In this document: one piece after another, positions 49,201 to 63,189 of the stretch
Layout of the letters: each line of letters begins with the position of its first letter
How positions within the stretch are numbered: position 1 is the stretch's first letter
Origin: Sipunculus nudus
Taxonomy: Eukaryota; Annelida; Sipuncula; Golfingiida; Sipunculidae
Assembly: GCA_026874595.1 (NCBI GenBank)
Contig: CM049309.1
Coordinates: forward strand, 2,206,076 to 2,270,075
DNA length: 64,000 bases
Direction of reading: 5' to 3'
Notes under the pieces: model-generated
What the model was told of the DNA's origin: nothing
Database searches by the model: none
The model's input: the letters and a program-made list of their open reading frames with translations, nothing else
Position numbers and translations under genes: made by a program

Positions 49201-49949
49201 GATGGTCCAGGTTGATGGGTTGTTGTGATGGATGGTGTGGTGGATGGACCAGGTTGATGGATTGTATTGATGGATGGTGTGGTGGATGGACCAGGTTGAT
49301 GGGTTGTATTGATGGATGTTGTCGTGGGTGGTCCAGGTTGATGGATTGTATTGATGGAAGGTGTGTAGGGTGGTCCAGGTTGATGGGTTGTTGTGATGGA
49401 TGGTGTGGTGGATGGTCCAGGTTGATGGGTTGTTGTGATGGATGGTGTGGTGGATGGACCAGGTTGATGGATTGTATTGATGGATGGTGGGGTCGATGGA
49501 CCAGGTTGATGGGTTGTATTGATGGAAGGTATGTAGGGTGGTCCAGGTTGATGGGTTGTATTGATGGATGTTGTGGTGGGTGGTCCAGGTTGATGGGTTG
49601 TTGTGATGGATGGTGTGGTGGATGGTCCAGGTTGATGGGTTGTATTGATAGATGGTGTGGTGGATGGACCAGGTTGATGGATTGTATTGATGGATTGTGG
49701 GGTGGATGGACCAGGTTGATGGGTTGTATTGATGGAAGGTGTGTAGGGTGGTCCAGGTTGATGGGTTGTTGTGATGGATGGTGTGGTGGATGGTCCAGGT
49801 TGATGGGTTGTTGTGATGGATGGTGTGATGGATGGACCAGGTTGATGGGTTGTATTGAATGATGGTGTGGTGGATGGACCAGGTGGATGGGTTGTATTGA
49901 TGGATGGTGTGGTGGATTGGTCAGGTTGATGGGTTGTTGTGATGGATGG
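46205..49949. repeat. 42-bp G-rich minisatellite, about 90 units (3.7 kb)
   Basis: Unit TTGTATTGATGGATGGTGTG + GTGGATGGACCAGGTTGATG + GG, with 36- and 39-bp variants (TTGTTGATGG and TTGTTGTGATGG starts) arranged in higher-order patterns (for example a GGAAGGTGTGTAGGGTGGTCC variant recurring). Because all unit lengths are multiples of three and the unit has few stop-like triplets, frames stay open for up to 762 codons on the minus strand and 396 on the plus strand. Splice sites, a promoter or a start outside the repeat are not seen, so it is annotated as satellite DNA. Confidence 0.95.
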
Positions 49950-52900
49950 TAATACAAGAAATGATAACATAGAAACAGACATTTTATATATCAATAGACA
50001 AAATAGACAAAAATTAGGTTAAGAAATCAATTCAGAAATTAACAATTTAAATACATAAGAAATTAGGCCTCCTGCCAACATTTGTAAGGATTTCTCAGAA
50101 AACCAAAACTAATTATATTGGAACCAGTTTTTGCTGACTGGATGTTTTCAATTAGTAAATGATCTCTGGCTGGCGGTGAAACATCCTGTACAATCTTGAG
50201 GGCCTAAAGATTAGAGCTCATGAATTACAAGAAGAAACCAAACCATTGAATATGTACTGTTATTAGCTGCCTATTAAAGGGCCCAACGAAAATATAATTG
50301 AGAATAGGACTTATTCGCTAATGTTCAGTTGCCCATAACAGGCCTCTCTACAAAACATATGACACAAAATACGACTGATTTAATGATGTTCAATTGCCTA
50401 CAATATAGTTTACTGGAGATTATATAAACAGATCAGGCTATCTAGTCCATTTCATCTTCCCATTTTGTTTTAAATATGTCTTAAATATTCTATAATATAC
50501 TTGTATTAAATATTTTATTATAATCAGTCATATTCTATTATACTTTTTCATCCTTTTTGGTCTTTAACTGGGTTTGTAAATTTGTACAGACAACAATAAA
50601 TGCAGGACACAAATCTCTGCAACATGACATCACTAGTTTGTTACAGACAGCCTTAATGCTTACTGGAGAGCAAGGTAGCTGGGAGGAGGGAGTCTGAGGA
50701 ACACGGAGACTAGTGATGTCTGATCTGTATGATGTGTCAGCCTGTAGCCAGATAAATAGCTTCTCGTGTGATCAGTAAATGTTCAATGATCTGCTAACCC
50801 TTGATGAGGCTCCCAGCAAGAAGTTGTGGAATAGCCCACTGTGCACCCACAAGGGAAATAAGCTGGTCACCCCTGATAATGCATGAACATAAATATGCCC
50901 TCCACTGATTAAAACGCTGCCATCCAGCTCATATTTCACCACTTTACAACAAAATCAATAAACCCAAATGGTTGAGGGTGTGTATCAATGCTACTGAAGG
51001 AAACTTGTACCAAAGAACATTTCTGTATCTCCAGTTACCTGTACAAATCCTCCATGTCCTCTTACTTGTTCCAAATTATAAACTCATGTTAACCTCCTGT
51101 CTCCTTTATTTTAAATTTTAAATATATTTTTGGTAGAAAATAAATTACTGCTTACTTTTTTATACAGCCTTTTCTTTTCTTAATCTATGTATATCTGCTG
51201 AGTTTCTTTTGGGATTACTTGACTGGCCAGTAGCACTCGCTTCCAGTGATGTTATTTGTATCCTAGTTTCATCCAGGCCAAGTGTCTACTGCACCTGTCA
51301 CTAATTTGAAGGGCCAACCTAAAGCAGCACACCAGTTGTTTTACACGAAAATTTTTTAAGCCGTATGGTTCAGGTATTAAGTTACTGAAATAAACATACT
51401 AAAGAACACATTTCTATAATAATGACTCAAAGAACACTCCCAGCCCTCGGATATTGGAACTTTTTAAAATTCAGTTAAGCATTCCTCATGGACTAAGCTT
51501 TTATGGGACCAACATAAAACGTTATCATATGATGTTCAATACATGAGGGTTTCACCTGGTTATAATTGAACATTTTTTTTTTTGCAATTTTGCAAGGACT
51601 TAAACAAATAGGGGCCTTTGATTTTAGCAAGTCTGACACAATGAGGTTACTTCAATGGATTATGATATGTCTGAAACAGGAGGGTACCTGAATGGGAAAT
51701 TCATAAATCAGATGAAAACACCTCATCTCACACAGTTATATTATCCACTGAGACATCTTGATCTTATACCCCCTGATTCACACCTTATGACTGGCCTTAA
51801 TTTAAGTGCAGCAAGAAGATGAAGGACAAACTTTAAGAGCAATGCAAAGAAAATATAGAGCGAGAGCATATCTTTGATGGCCTGCTATAGCCAGCAATGA
51901 TTAAGTCTTAGTGAGATGGCAGATAGCAGACAAGATTAGAAAAAGCCCAGACACCAAGACCGGGGGAAGAATATCCAGTGATCTCTGAAGACACAAGACC
52001 CACAAAAAACGATGCTCCCTCCGCAACCCAGATGAGGCAGACCTCGTACATCCTGCCGTGCGGTTGATTTGACAAAAAAAACTAACGTTTCCATGACAGC
52101 TATAAATGGACAAACTTCTTGCTACGTTTGACAGTGCACAAAGTTTGTGCCACTGTAACTTGACTGGGACATTGTCTAACATCAGGTCTGGATGCTCTAA
52201 TAAGCGTACATGAAATGTTCTGCTTTGCTGGAAAAGTCAGGGCAGGTCACATGACTGACAATGCCAGGACCCCATGTTTCTGCGAGCTAACGACTCGTAA
52301 CGACAGGGCTTGAACTTTGTCATTGACCAGAATGTCTTTCTCTTTTTCTGTCCATAAAAACTAAAAGGACCCCAATATCCCCAAAGCTGACGCCAAGAAA
52401 ACACTACTTACATCCAATACTAATGGATAACGGGTCTCAGGTCAAAGTCATAATAACAGTTGGTCACTGCTGTCATCTGCCATTCAAGACAGCATCTGAC
52501 TGCTGATTTTATCAGATAAATACTGCCATATTTTTTTTCCCAAACCAATATGACTGAGCTGCCACCAGATACAAAAGCAAATGATGTTTAACATATGTTG
52601 ATCTGTTCCTAATATACTTTGGCATTTAATCAAGAAAATAAGACACATTTTTGCAGTTTCATTACATTGTCCATTAAGTGGCTCATATGGGAGACCGGTT
52701 GGCGGTAATGGATTGTCGAAATTTATCAGTGCTAGTGATGATCTCTTATTAATGACTTAAATACAGACACTGTGTACACAGACAGAGCTAGACCTACCTG
52801 GCATCATCTGGTCTCGTTAAGTATATCATTGTGAAATAGTGATGCCAAAGACCACATCATCTATCTGTAATGTTTAATATTTTAACTGTTGTCAGAAACC

Positions 52901-55900
52901 ACCCTAACACTTATAACCTAACACTGATGGGGTAGGGTATACAGGTAGCTTCTGCCAGCAGGGTCTGTGTTTATTTGTAACTGTTGGAAGCAACATACAA
53001 CAAACAGTATCTGCTAGCTGCTATGGAAAGTATGTCCATCATCACTTAGTGTATGGAGTATGGCGGTGTAATGGTTTGAGCATCAGACTTATGGTATCCT
53101 TAAAGCTGTGACCCAGGATCACATATATGCATGCACTGGGAGATATATATATATATAAGTTCAGTGGCTCCAGCAGGTTTTAAAAAAAAAAAGATGATGA
53201 AATGACATTATTTTACCCAGAATCCCTGACTTCACACACACAAAATTTGCATTGACATCACTCCTGTGGAGATTTTTATGCGTATACACAAATATACACA
53301 TATATGAAGATGGACACATTGAAACACCACAGTTATACAAAATCATATGAGCATTTTGCATACACCCACAGAAAATTAACAGCTTTAGGTGTGACGTTAG
53401 GGTGAGATGTCTTCCATGATCAGACCCAATTTTTATCATAAAATTTATAAGGACAGTGACTCATCACATTATTTTGAAAACAGATATTACAATGAATTTA
53501 TAAGAGAACATGAAGTCAGACTGATGTGGTTTTGTTCATACTTTGGTCATGCTTTTTAACAGCTTATCCCAAGTATCATCTGCGGTAATCATGAAAATTG
53601 TTTAGTGTGTACTGTTAAGGACAGTTATGAAGCCCAATTCCTCAGCTGTGACATTTTCTAGTAGCAAATGACAGCATTTTCACACAGAGGTGTAACATTT
53701 TTTAACATCTGCTAAATAGAGGAGAGTAATTAACATAATAATATAAAAGTACCAGAAAAGCAGGAAGGTAGTTGGAAAATGACTTAATTATATTCCACAA
53801 AACCTTCAGTGTACAACTACTGAGTTAACCACACATTAACATGCCTGAACAAAGGCCTGCTTGTTGATTATATTATCTGATGACAGGGATGTGGCTGCTG
53901 AGCGATGCTGGCATCCCTGGATATGTAAGCTGGTTATATATGTCTGTGTCAGCATCAAGCAGGATACAACCATCATCTTCATTGAAATAATCACATTGAT
54001 AACAACATCAATTTAGGTCATGCAACTAGGAAACTTCCTGCTTCTATAAATCCACATCCTCTGACAGTGAGGCCACACCATACAAACAAAAATAAATTAA
54101 AGTTCCATTTTTTTATTGTTCTTCACCAGTCTAGAAAAATATGTGAACTGCTGCCGACTTGCAGAAAGGATAGAAAGTATACGACAATCCTTGAAATGTC
54201 GCATATGCACAACCTAAAGCTTGTTCAATCCATTTTGAATAATAGTGTTGCAAACTGAAACTTTGCATTTTATTACAGTTGAAGATTTTAGTGAATGTAT
54301 TAAGGTAGGAGCAGAAGTTACAAACATTAATAGGGAGGACTTTGTGCTCATTTGTCAAAAACAAAATTTTATCTGTAAAAATAGGAGCAAGAATAGTATA
54401 ATGCTATCCTGCATTCAGCTAACATTTGAAAACCTCTGTTAATATTAGCTACTCCCTTGCCGTTGTTTAGATATATGATGAAGTACATGAAATTATCTTG
54501 TGAGCTGAGATAAACATGACGGATGAATCACTGGTTAATTTTTGTTTTATCTGGAAGCAATCCATTGCAAACCCTGCTTATCATTCAAATTGACAACATC
54601 GGGGAAGTTATGACTTCTGCATTTGGTCTCCCTCTTGGCAAAATGGCCCTGCTTGTCGCAGCTTCAATTCTGATCAATAAAACCTTATTTTAGGTGGCGT
54701 TATGATACTAGCCTCTGTAGCATTTGTCCATGAAAGGACTCACCCATTACTGAGGGTTGTTATTTTACTGCTAAAAGACATTCACCAGGGCTTCTTGTGT
54801 CACATAAAATTCTCTGGGTGTACAGAGGTAATGCTTAGGGTTCTTGTCTGACAAGATACAATCACAGTCAATTCTACTCCATCCTTAGTCCTCATGTAAG
54901 CTATCTCAACAGCAGTATTCTTTTTATATTCAACGATAACAAACATAATACCTCTCCTAAATCCATCCTGGCTTCTAGTGGTAGGAATTGGTTTTTAAAT
55001 CATGTCTGATGACTGACACAATAGAATGAGTACTGCCTGTTGATTAATAATAGAGGATTTCCTGTATCTTCTGTATGAAGAGAAAATAAACATATCACCT
55101 GCAGGCTCTTGCATCAAAGCTGATTTTAAAGCCAACGATAATAAAATAATATACTTGTGGTAAAACTGAAAAATCAAGGTTATAAAGAGATTGGTGACAA
55201 TTTTCCTTCTGTTGCTCAAGGTTCAGTTTAATTGGTACCTACAGTTCCTCCTTGATGTTAAATTTTGTGTTTCTGACAGAATTTACTTCTTCTCCTGCAT
55301 ACTGCATTCATAACTATTTGTTAACATACATAACCATATGAAATTATTATTATGGACAAGATCAGGGTTCCCACACTTCAAGAAAATCAGACTTCTTCAT
55401 GACCTAAAACAAAAATCCATGACCTTTTCCCTTTAGAACTTTGGGTATTTCAGCACAAAATGTGGTTATTATGGTCCATTTTATAATTAATAATTCAAGC
55501 ACAGAAAGAGAGCAAGGTCGATAGACATTTCTAGACAGCCTGCAAATAAAGTTCCATGAATTTTTTAAAATTAACAAAATAATGACAAAAGTACTGAATT
55601 TTAAGATTTTAATTTTTTTTTTAATTTAGACTTTTCAGTGTATGGGAACCCAAAGATGTCTGACAGAATCAAATAAAAGAAGGAAATGAAATAACAGGAT
55701 GGAAACACTGATACAGTTTGGCTGATATCTTATACCTTGTTATATACCTCAAGATACTTTGTTAGATACAGAAGATGTTCAATAAACACCACATTATTTA
55801 AATACTGGACTACAAAATACTTATATCATACTTGTTTGCTTGTCAAACATGTGTCATGTTCCTTAGCATATTTGTAAAAATAATATAAAATTGCAGCCCC

Positions 55901-58900
55901 TGCTCATGGCATTGTTCAGTCCTCAATTAATCTGAGATCAAACTACGGGGATGTGCAGCCAGAAATCAAATTTACAAAATCGATATTAGTAACCACAGAA
56001 AAACATCTTGATCATTCCCTACTTTTAGGAGTGGATACATTGTGATGTCTGTAGTTTGATATAAAGTGAGTAAAATGTATTTTCTGAAAATATGAATTTA
56101 TTTCTTCTAAAATTAACATTTATTATGTTAAATCCTTCAGGCCAGGATTCAAGAAAAATGTTAAGTACCTGGTGCCATCCCGCCCTTGTAATTGGATGGT
56201 CCATATTGCAAGGCAACTATAAGCCTAAAGCAGTCAATTTTTTTTAGAATATTTCAGCCAGTTCATTTTAAGTAGGGTGGCAGTGCAGGTTTTATGGATT
56301 CTGAAGATTCACATAGAAGTTAGTACACTTTTTAGCAAATCTTTTTGTAAAAGGTGTATACATAATTTTAACAAGTAAAATTGTAATATTTTGCAAACTG
56401 CCACACTTCTGAGGCCATCTGAACCTGAATCACATTTTCACAAGTAAGTGCTTTTATTTAACAGGACACTAAATAAAGACACTGTCCATAAACGATGGAA
56501 ATGGACATGAAACAAGCATGAGAAGAATAACAATACGGAAGATGATGTCTCCAAATCATTTATTCTGCTAGCCCTCAAAATAATAACAGTAAAATCAAAA
56601 TATTGGTATTTGGTATGGTGACAGTATATATTGCAAAATTTCAACAGAGATACATGCACTAGTCAGGTCTTCTTACTGGCTGTGCTAGAATAATCAAACA
56701 TTTCAATTTTGGTCTCAAGCTGAGCTAGCATTAACTGTGCAGTGCCACCAATAAAAGGTACAGTGTCTTTAATAATCTGCAATGTAATCATTTGGATGTA
56801 TTTTTTTTAATTTAGCAACACTTTAATGACTGGGTGAGCAAAAAGGCTATATGAAATTCAGTCAATTTCATTATCCAGATTGTTCTTACAGTCAAAACCT
56901 GCCATGAAATACCCACCATTAGCCTCCAGAGCTTAATTAATACAATACTGCAGTAATTGTGGTCATTTTAAGAAAGCACATCACATATATGTCTCAATAG
57001 GATATTAAGTTACCAGCCAGTGTTGTATTGCCAGCATATTACTGTGGATTCAGACAATTTTGTGGGTCTTAAGTTTCATGGTTTTGACACAAAACACTAT
57101 TCATGGGGTTAAAATTTTAATGGATTAATCATTCCTTAGTAGGTTTTGGTACTGTTTGCTGATTTTACTGATGACAAAGTAACACCGACGTATGTGTAAA
57201 CAAGACAAGAAGTACATAATGATCTTTTATCATAATAATATGAGAAATCAAGTCCACTCATACCATTTTAAGAACAGATTTAAGAAACACATCTAAGTAG
57301 ATGTCACTGCTTAAATCTTTTAAATTTTACTCAGCATAGGTAGAACTGAATACCTGGGTTTTTTTTTATTCTGGTTAAAAAAACGTTACCCACAAATTTC
57401 ATGAAAATAAAACCCTCCTGTACAATTCAGAATACACAGTATATATGTTTTGTGTGTGTGGGTTTCTGGTACATGCTGCTGGAAGTTGATGTTTCTGCAA
57501 CAAGGATTAATCCATCTAGTGTAATGAAGGTTCAGCTAATAAATATATATCATATAAAACATATAAAACTTGAACTCCAGAAGGCTTGTTAATAGCATAT
57601 CATTATTATAAGGTCACCATCATCCTCATTCAATAGACAATGCCACCAACAGGCCATGGACCTATTCCTATATTAAACTATCATTTGCAGGCTGTTCTCG
57701 TATGTATCCCAACATGCCTGTCAACCTCTTATTTTTTTCAAAATATTTATTTTTTTTATGGCAAGACACAAAGTTTCAACAATACTTCAGGATAGCTGTG
57801 GAAATTTTTTTTGGGCTCTAAGTCATGTCTCCTCCACCAATAGAAAGTGTTAAAAAATCTGGCACAAGATAATGAATCAAATCAAATAAACTCAGCAAAA
57901 AAAGAGGTACAGTATCTGCTCAAGTACAGTTAAACCTCAAAATTACCACCAATGGGAGCTTGATAAAGTAGTTTTATTTTCAAGGTGGTCATCTAAGGGA
58001 GGGCTTATATAAAGAGCAAAAATAATCAGGACCATGAATAAATGGTTATTATTTTTTTGTGGTCACTAAGCTGAGATGATTGTAAGGCAAGGTTTTACTA
58101 TATATTATAAAAAACACTCTCCATGCCTTTAACATACATCAGCAAACCATATACAGTAAAAGTTACAAAGCTTATCTTAGTGATTAAGTGACAAAAACAT
58201 GGATGCCTCTGTTGCCATGCCAACCCAACTGCCACTTTCATGTAATACCAAATAAGAGTAACCACCATGAAGTAGAGAGACCATATTCATACAGCCAAGT
58301 GGCTGCCATGGCAACAGAAGTGGTATTCCCATGGTAATCAGCCCTGCTGGTTTATCACACATAACGACATAGCAACGGCTATTCCTTCCTGTTCCACAAA
58401 CAGATGATCAGGTGAATTTAACCCGATGTACCGAGTAAATGCTGCAACAAGCAATCATTAAGTCATTTTGTACTGCTCTCTATAAACACAATGACTATCT
58501 GCAAATATTGCCAGTGGATTATGATGGCGTTCTTTATTTGATCCTCCCACATACATCCCACTTCAGTAAAGTCAACCTGTACAACAGTTAACACCCCTCC
58601 CCTCCCCCCCCCCCCCTCACTGTGAGCCATCAATTATTCCTCAGAATATACATTAGGCTGATCTAGGTCTGTACCAAAGCACAAAACAATCAAAACAGTG
58701 AATCATAGGCAGTAATTAATCAATAATAAAATCAGCAATAAAATAATCATTTAATTTCACTTATTTCATTTATATTTATTTTATAATAATTTTGCCCATA
58801 GCTCATACCTATGGACAGATAAACAAGTACTACATTGTGTAACAAGAAATGTTATCTGAAATCATACATTATTTGTAAATGCAGTAATGCTTGAGTAAAT

Positions 58901-61900
58901 TTAATTACTAGTATTACTTGGTTTATATATTTTTACTATTTTTTTAATTATTTTTAATGGAGGTTAAGGCCTACCATTTTTAATACTGGCTTAACTTGGT
59001 ACTAGGAACATCTGCAAAATTCCATTTCAGTTTCACACTTGGTGACAGGGTGGAAACACATGATTATGCTGGGTCAAACAGGCTGCGTGTATGGCACCTG
59101 TGAGTCCTGGGTGTATATAACACAAATGAGCCCCCCTGAAAGGCGCACTTGTTTGTGAGTGAAACACACCTGTTGGGTACAGTAACAACAATCTCCCCAT
59201 TAGGCCTGCAAACTGGAGTACTCACCCTGAGTTTTGAAGCTAGGACTGTGAAAAATCTAGCCTCATCAGAGATTTGAACTCACAATCTGCTGGTTTTGAT
59301 TCCTTTGCCCTACTTCCAGACCACAGACGCTGGTATTAGTCTACATATATGCTAAAATACATTATAAGTTCAAAGTAGCATCATCTGAGAAGAAAATGTT
59401 TTGTAGTTATATCTCTGTAAAATATATATGATTGTCACTGAAGTCATACTGAGAATTGTATCAGAAATCAATTAATATTCAATAACTGAATGAATGAATT
59501 AAAGCAAATTCACAGGCATAGGCTGGTAACAATCCTCATGACAAATTACACAGGATGAATTTTTAAATTATATGAATTTTAGTCTTGTGAAATCAAAACT
59601 CAAATAAATATCACAAATTAATTGTCTTTATTTGTCTCCATTTATTATTGATATTTTTTTCAAGTCTTTAATGTAACGATTCATCAAGGCCAGGTTACAC
59701 ACAGACAATTTCTCAGACTGGGGTCTAATTAAAAGTTTATTGGATCTTAATTGGGATAATAAAGATAACGACATAGTAATGAGATTGCTGAAAAAGGCCT
59801 GAATAACCTCCCAAATATAAAACATGAATTATCTAGCCGACCAGGTTGTAACTTGTATATAACCATACATTGTTTCATGCAGTGATATATAGTGGGATAC
59901 TTCCTCACAATACAATACATGATATGATAATATAATTTATGTTACCCTCTCTGTTTGACATATTTAAGAGATTAATTATCTTAACTAAATTCCAGGGCTC
60001 AGATAATGTGGTAGAAAATGACTAAGTTGGCTAAAACAAAGGAGGGGCTTCCAAACTAAACACATCCTTAAATACTGATAATCAGTTAATGTTCTCCCTG
60101 CTCACAAAGTGAGCAAACTGCAACTGCTGATGATGGCTATAACATAATACAAAGCCAGGAATTTGAATTTTAGAGTTTGAACCTCAGCTGAAGAGTGGCG
60201 AGATTTTCACAGATGGCCTCCACCCAGGGTACAGAATTGCAGGTGTAATGGGAACTGTACCCCTCAGTCATGTTACACTAACAAACTTGTGTGCCTTTTG
60301 AGGGTTTCCACAATATTATGACCTAATAATTGAGATGATTACACTATAGCTCAATAGATAATACAAAGGCACAACAGGGCTTAAAGTCAGCTGAGCTAGT
60401 AATGGTAACTACCAGCCCCCCCCCCCCCCCAAAAAAAAAAAATTCAATGTTGCATTTCACAGGACATCTAAACAATGTGAAAGAGTATTTCATATAATGA
60501 AACACTCTGTGCAGGTTGCTGCAAAGTCAGATTGCCAATAATGAACCCTCTTGAAACATTGCAACTGGCAAATCATGAAAATTAAGATTTTATCCTAGAA
60601 AATATGAAGTCAACCATGGCATACTGAATCTCACCAGACTCCCACTATATACTGTAATGTACTTAGTGATACATATCACCAAACTCAGCTGGGAAGTATT
60701 ATATCCATCCATAATTCACACAAAATTGCTTCCTGTTCAGAGGAAATCAACTGTGTATTTTATGTATTCTGTACATGGATTAGATTTTAGCTTGAATTTT
60801 GTTATAAAAAAGCACATCTTTCTTGTATTTTTATACCAACACAGTTTAAAATTCAAATTAATTGATGTATTTATCATACACAGATATGCAATTAACAAAC
60901 TTCTGCTGTATATTTTATCCTGCTCCTCAATTTCACAAACAGAATGACTCTGGTTTAATATTTCAGTTCCTGGCGTGATCAACATGGTCTGTCCTTTGGC
61001 CACAGACTGTTTACTATCCTATCTCTCTCAAGTATTGATTTAATGAGTTCTTCAACAGTTTTTAATCAATGTATGCCTTACCAAATTCAACGAGAACGTG
61101 ACTGGAGGCTCATTATGCCCAGATGAACCTAAAATCAACCAGGAGTTATTTCAGAAACCTATATAAACTGAGCCAATGTGTGACAAACCATTAGTGAAGA
61201 ACATGCAAACCACACATTCCAGTTCATGCCAAAGTTAAACGATCATGTTCGAGTGATGATGGAGAAGTTAGTTCACACTATGCTAACCTCCTGACTAAGT
61301 GGGTAGCTGTATAACTTGCGTTCACTGCTGGAATGTAAGCTACAGAAACGCTTATTCTCGGTGGTGGCTTTGGTGAGACTAAAGCTAAATTACCAGTGCT
61401 GGTAATTGCATGGAATGCAAGGCCTGACTGCTGCCAAGTCTAATGATTCCCCTATCTCCTCCAAAGCCAGTGAATTTGCAATGTAGACAAGATCACCCAT
61501 AACTCTGGCTGTCATAATAATGGTTCGGTAGGAAGGTCACGGTAACCAGGACGTAACTAATTAGACAATCATGGACTACGGACAAACAATCCCCGGCCAA
61601 TTCATGTTTACCCCTGCCGTGCGGTGAGTGCATCTTGACATGCCAGTTTTCATGTACAAGTCTCTATCACCCATTTATCAATTATTTTTACGATGGAGGT
61701 TCTTACATACTTATATCAGTGGGTTTAATATTCATTGACAAAAAGCAATGTTCAATTCTACTGCAGTTTTTTTAAACCAATCAGTACTATTTGATATTTG
61801 GTGATCAAATACAAGTCCACATTAATCAACAAATTATTTTTAATGAAGCTTCTTATATCAATTGGTTGATACTTATGAAAAAACAATGCAGTGGTCACTA

Positions 61901-63189
61901 CCGCTAGAATCTATGTTACCAATCGGTACCCATTGATATGTGTTGATAATTCTCTGAAACCTAAATATTATCACACAGTATGGCACTTAAGCTGGTCAGG
62001 GACAAAAGGCCATTTAAAGGACTGAAAATGTTAAAACATGCAACCTCCTGGAATCTTTCCATTTTTGTCTCCAGGTGGCATTGCAACTCCCATTTATTTC
62101 AAATCATACTTGGAAAACTATATATTTTAGGATATTTATGACAAGAAATAACCAATCAGCAGCTTTTAATGGTCTACCTTCAAACATTTGACCTTTGACC
62201 TGGATCATTATCTGTGGAATTAAAATTATGTAAAAAGTAGATGATATTTTCTCATATGTTTATTTTATTCCATCTCTGAAACAGTTTGACAAACATGATT
62301 TGGGTTCACTGAAGTAATTAAGCCAACGCCTCCTCCTTTCTTTACAGGCTTGAATATGGAACTGATATTCCAATTTCATTAAAATACAAGTAAATGTCAA
62401 AGGGAATGTCCATGACTGCAGACAAACTAAATATGAAGTAATGCAAACATTATTATACAAACCAAACAAGAAGTTTAAATGTTTAAATCAAAATTAAAAT
62501 AACAAAGAATAGAGATTATATTAAATTCCAGCAACAATATTTGCCTGGGCTATGATGATTAAAAATCCTCAATGATTGCCTCTTGATATTTACATCCAAT
62601 CAATACTCACAGCCGTATTTTATAACTCTTCTTTCAGAAAATGCCACAACAGTCTCTGTAACAAATGTAATTACTCAGTTTTGCCCAAGATATTCCTGAA
62701 CAACAAAAAAACTAAATTGCTGAAGAAAGAATATCAGTAACTGGCATTCAAAGAAGAGCAGAGTTGTCATAGTTAGATGAGAGCTCTCCTTGCCTCTGCA
62801 TCGATGAGTGTTGATGGGAACCCCCTCGGGAGTTTCCATTTTCGTCCAGTGGCTCGCAGCAATATCCCATAATTCTTATCAGTTTTGAGTACTTGAAGGG
62901 GAAGGCATGATGAATGTTGGCTTCTAATATTCCAATTTAATGTTTGAGATCTGATCAAAGATGCCAGAGTTTTTGGTGGAAAAATTCCCGATCAATTACA
63001 ATTAATGACAGAAGAAAGACCAGTACAAACCAGCAGAGTCCAATAAGTGAGTCCAGAGTTACAAACCAAAAATTTATATACACGTTACTTGATAACAAAT
63101 CAAGGCTTTATTTTCACATGTTTCACTCTTAGCAATAATAATATAATGGTTATATTCGTACTGTGCCACTAATACCTAATTATATAATA
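49950..63189. other. Long host non-coding stretch
   Basis: 13 kb of AT-rich DNA without a recognisable exon, tRNA or complete transposon. Short frames give no protein family. Simple tracts include (TA)n near 53,143, a C-run at ~58,605, and C/A runs at ~60,418-60,441. It is probably intronic or intergenic. Confidence 0.5.

Noticed and set aside
47706-49994. 762-codon minus-strand frame as a protein-coding gene
   Set aside because: It is created by the 3n-length minisatellite, other frames are equally open, and no promoter, splice site or non-repeat domain supports it.
50000-63000. Further host exons or tRNA genes
   Set aside because: Short frames between stops show no conserved domain with paired splice sites, and no cloverleaf was recognised.
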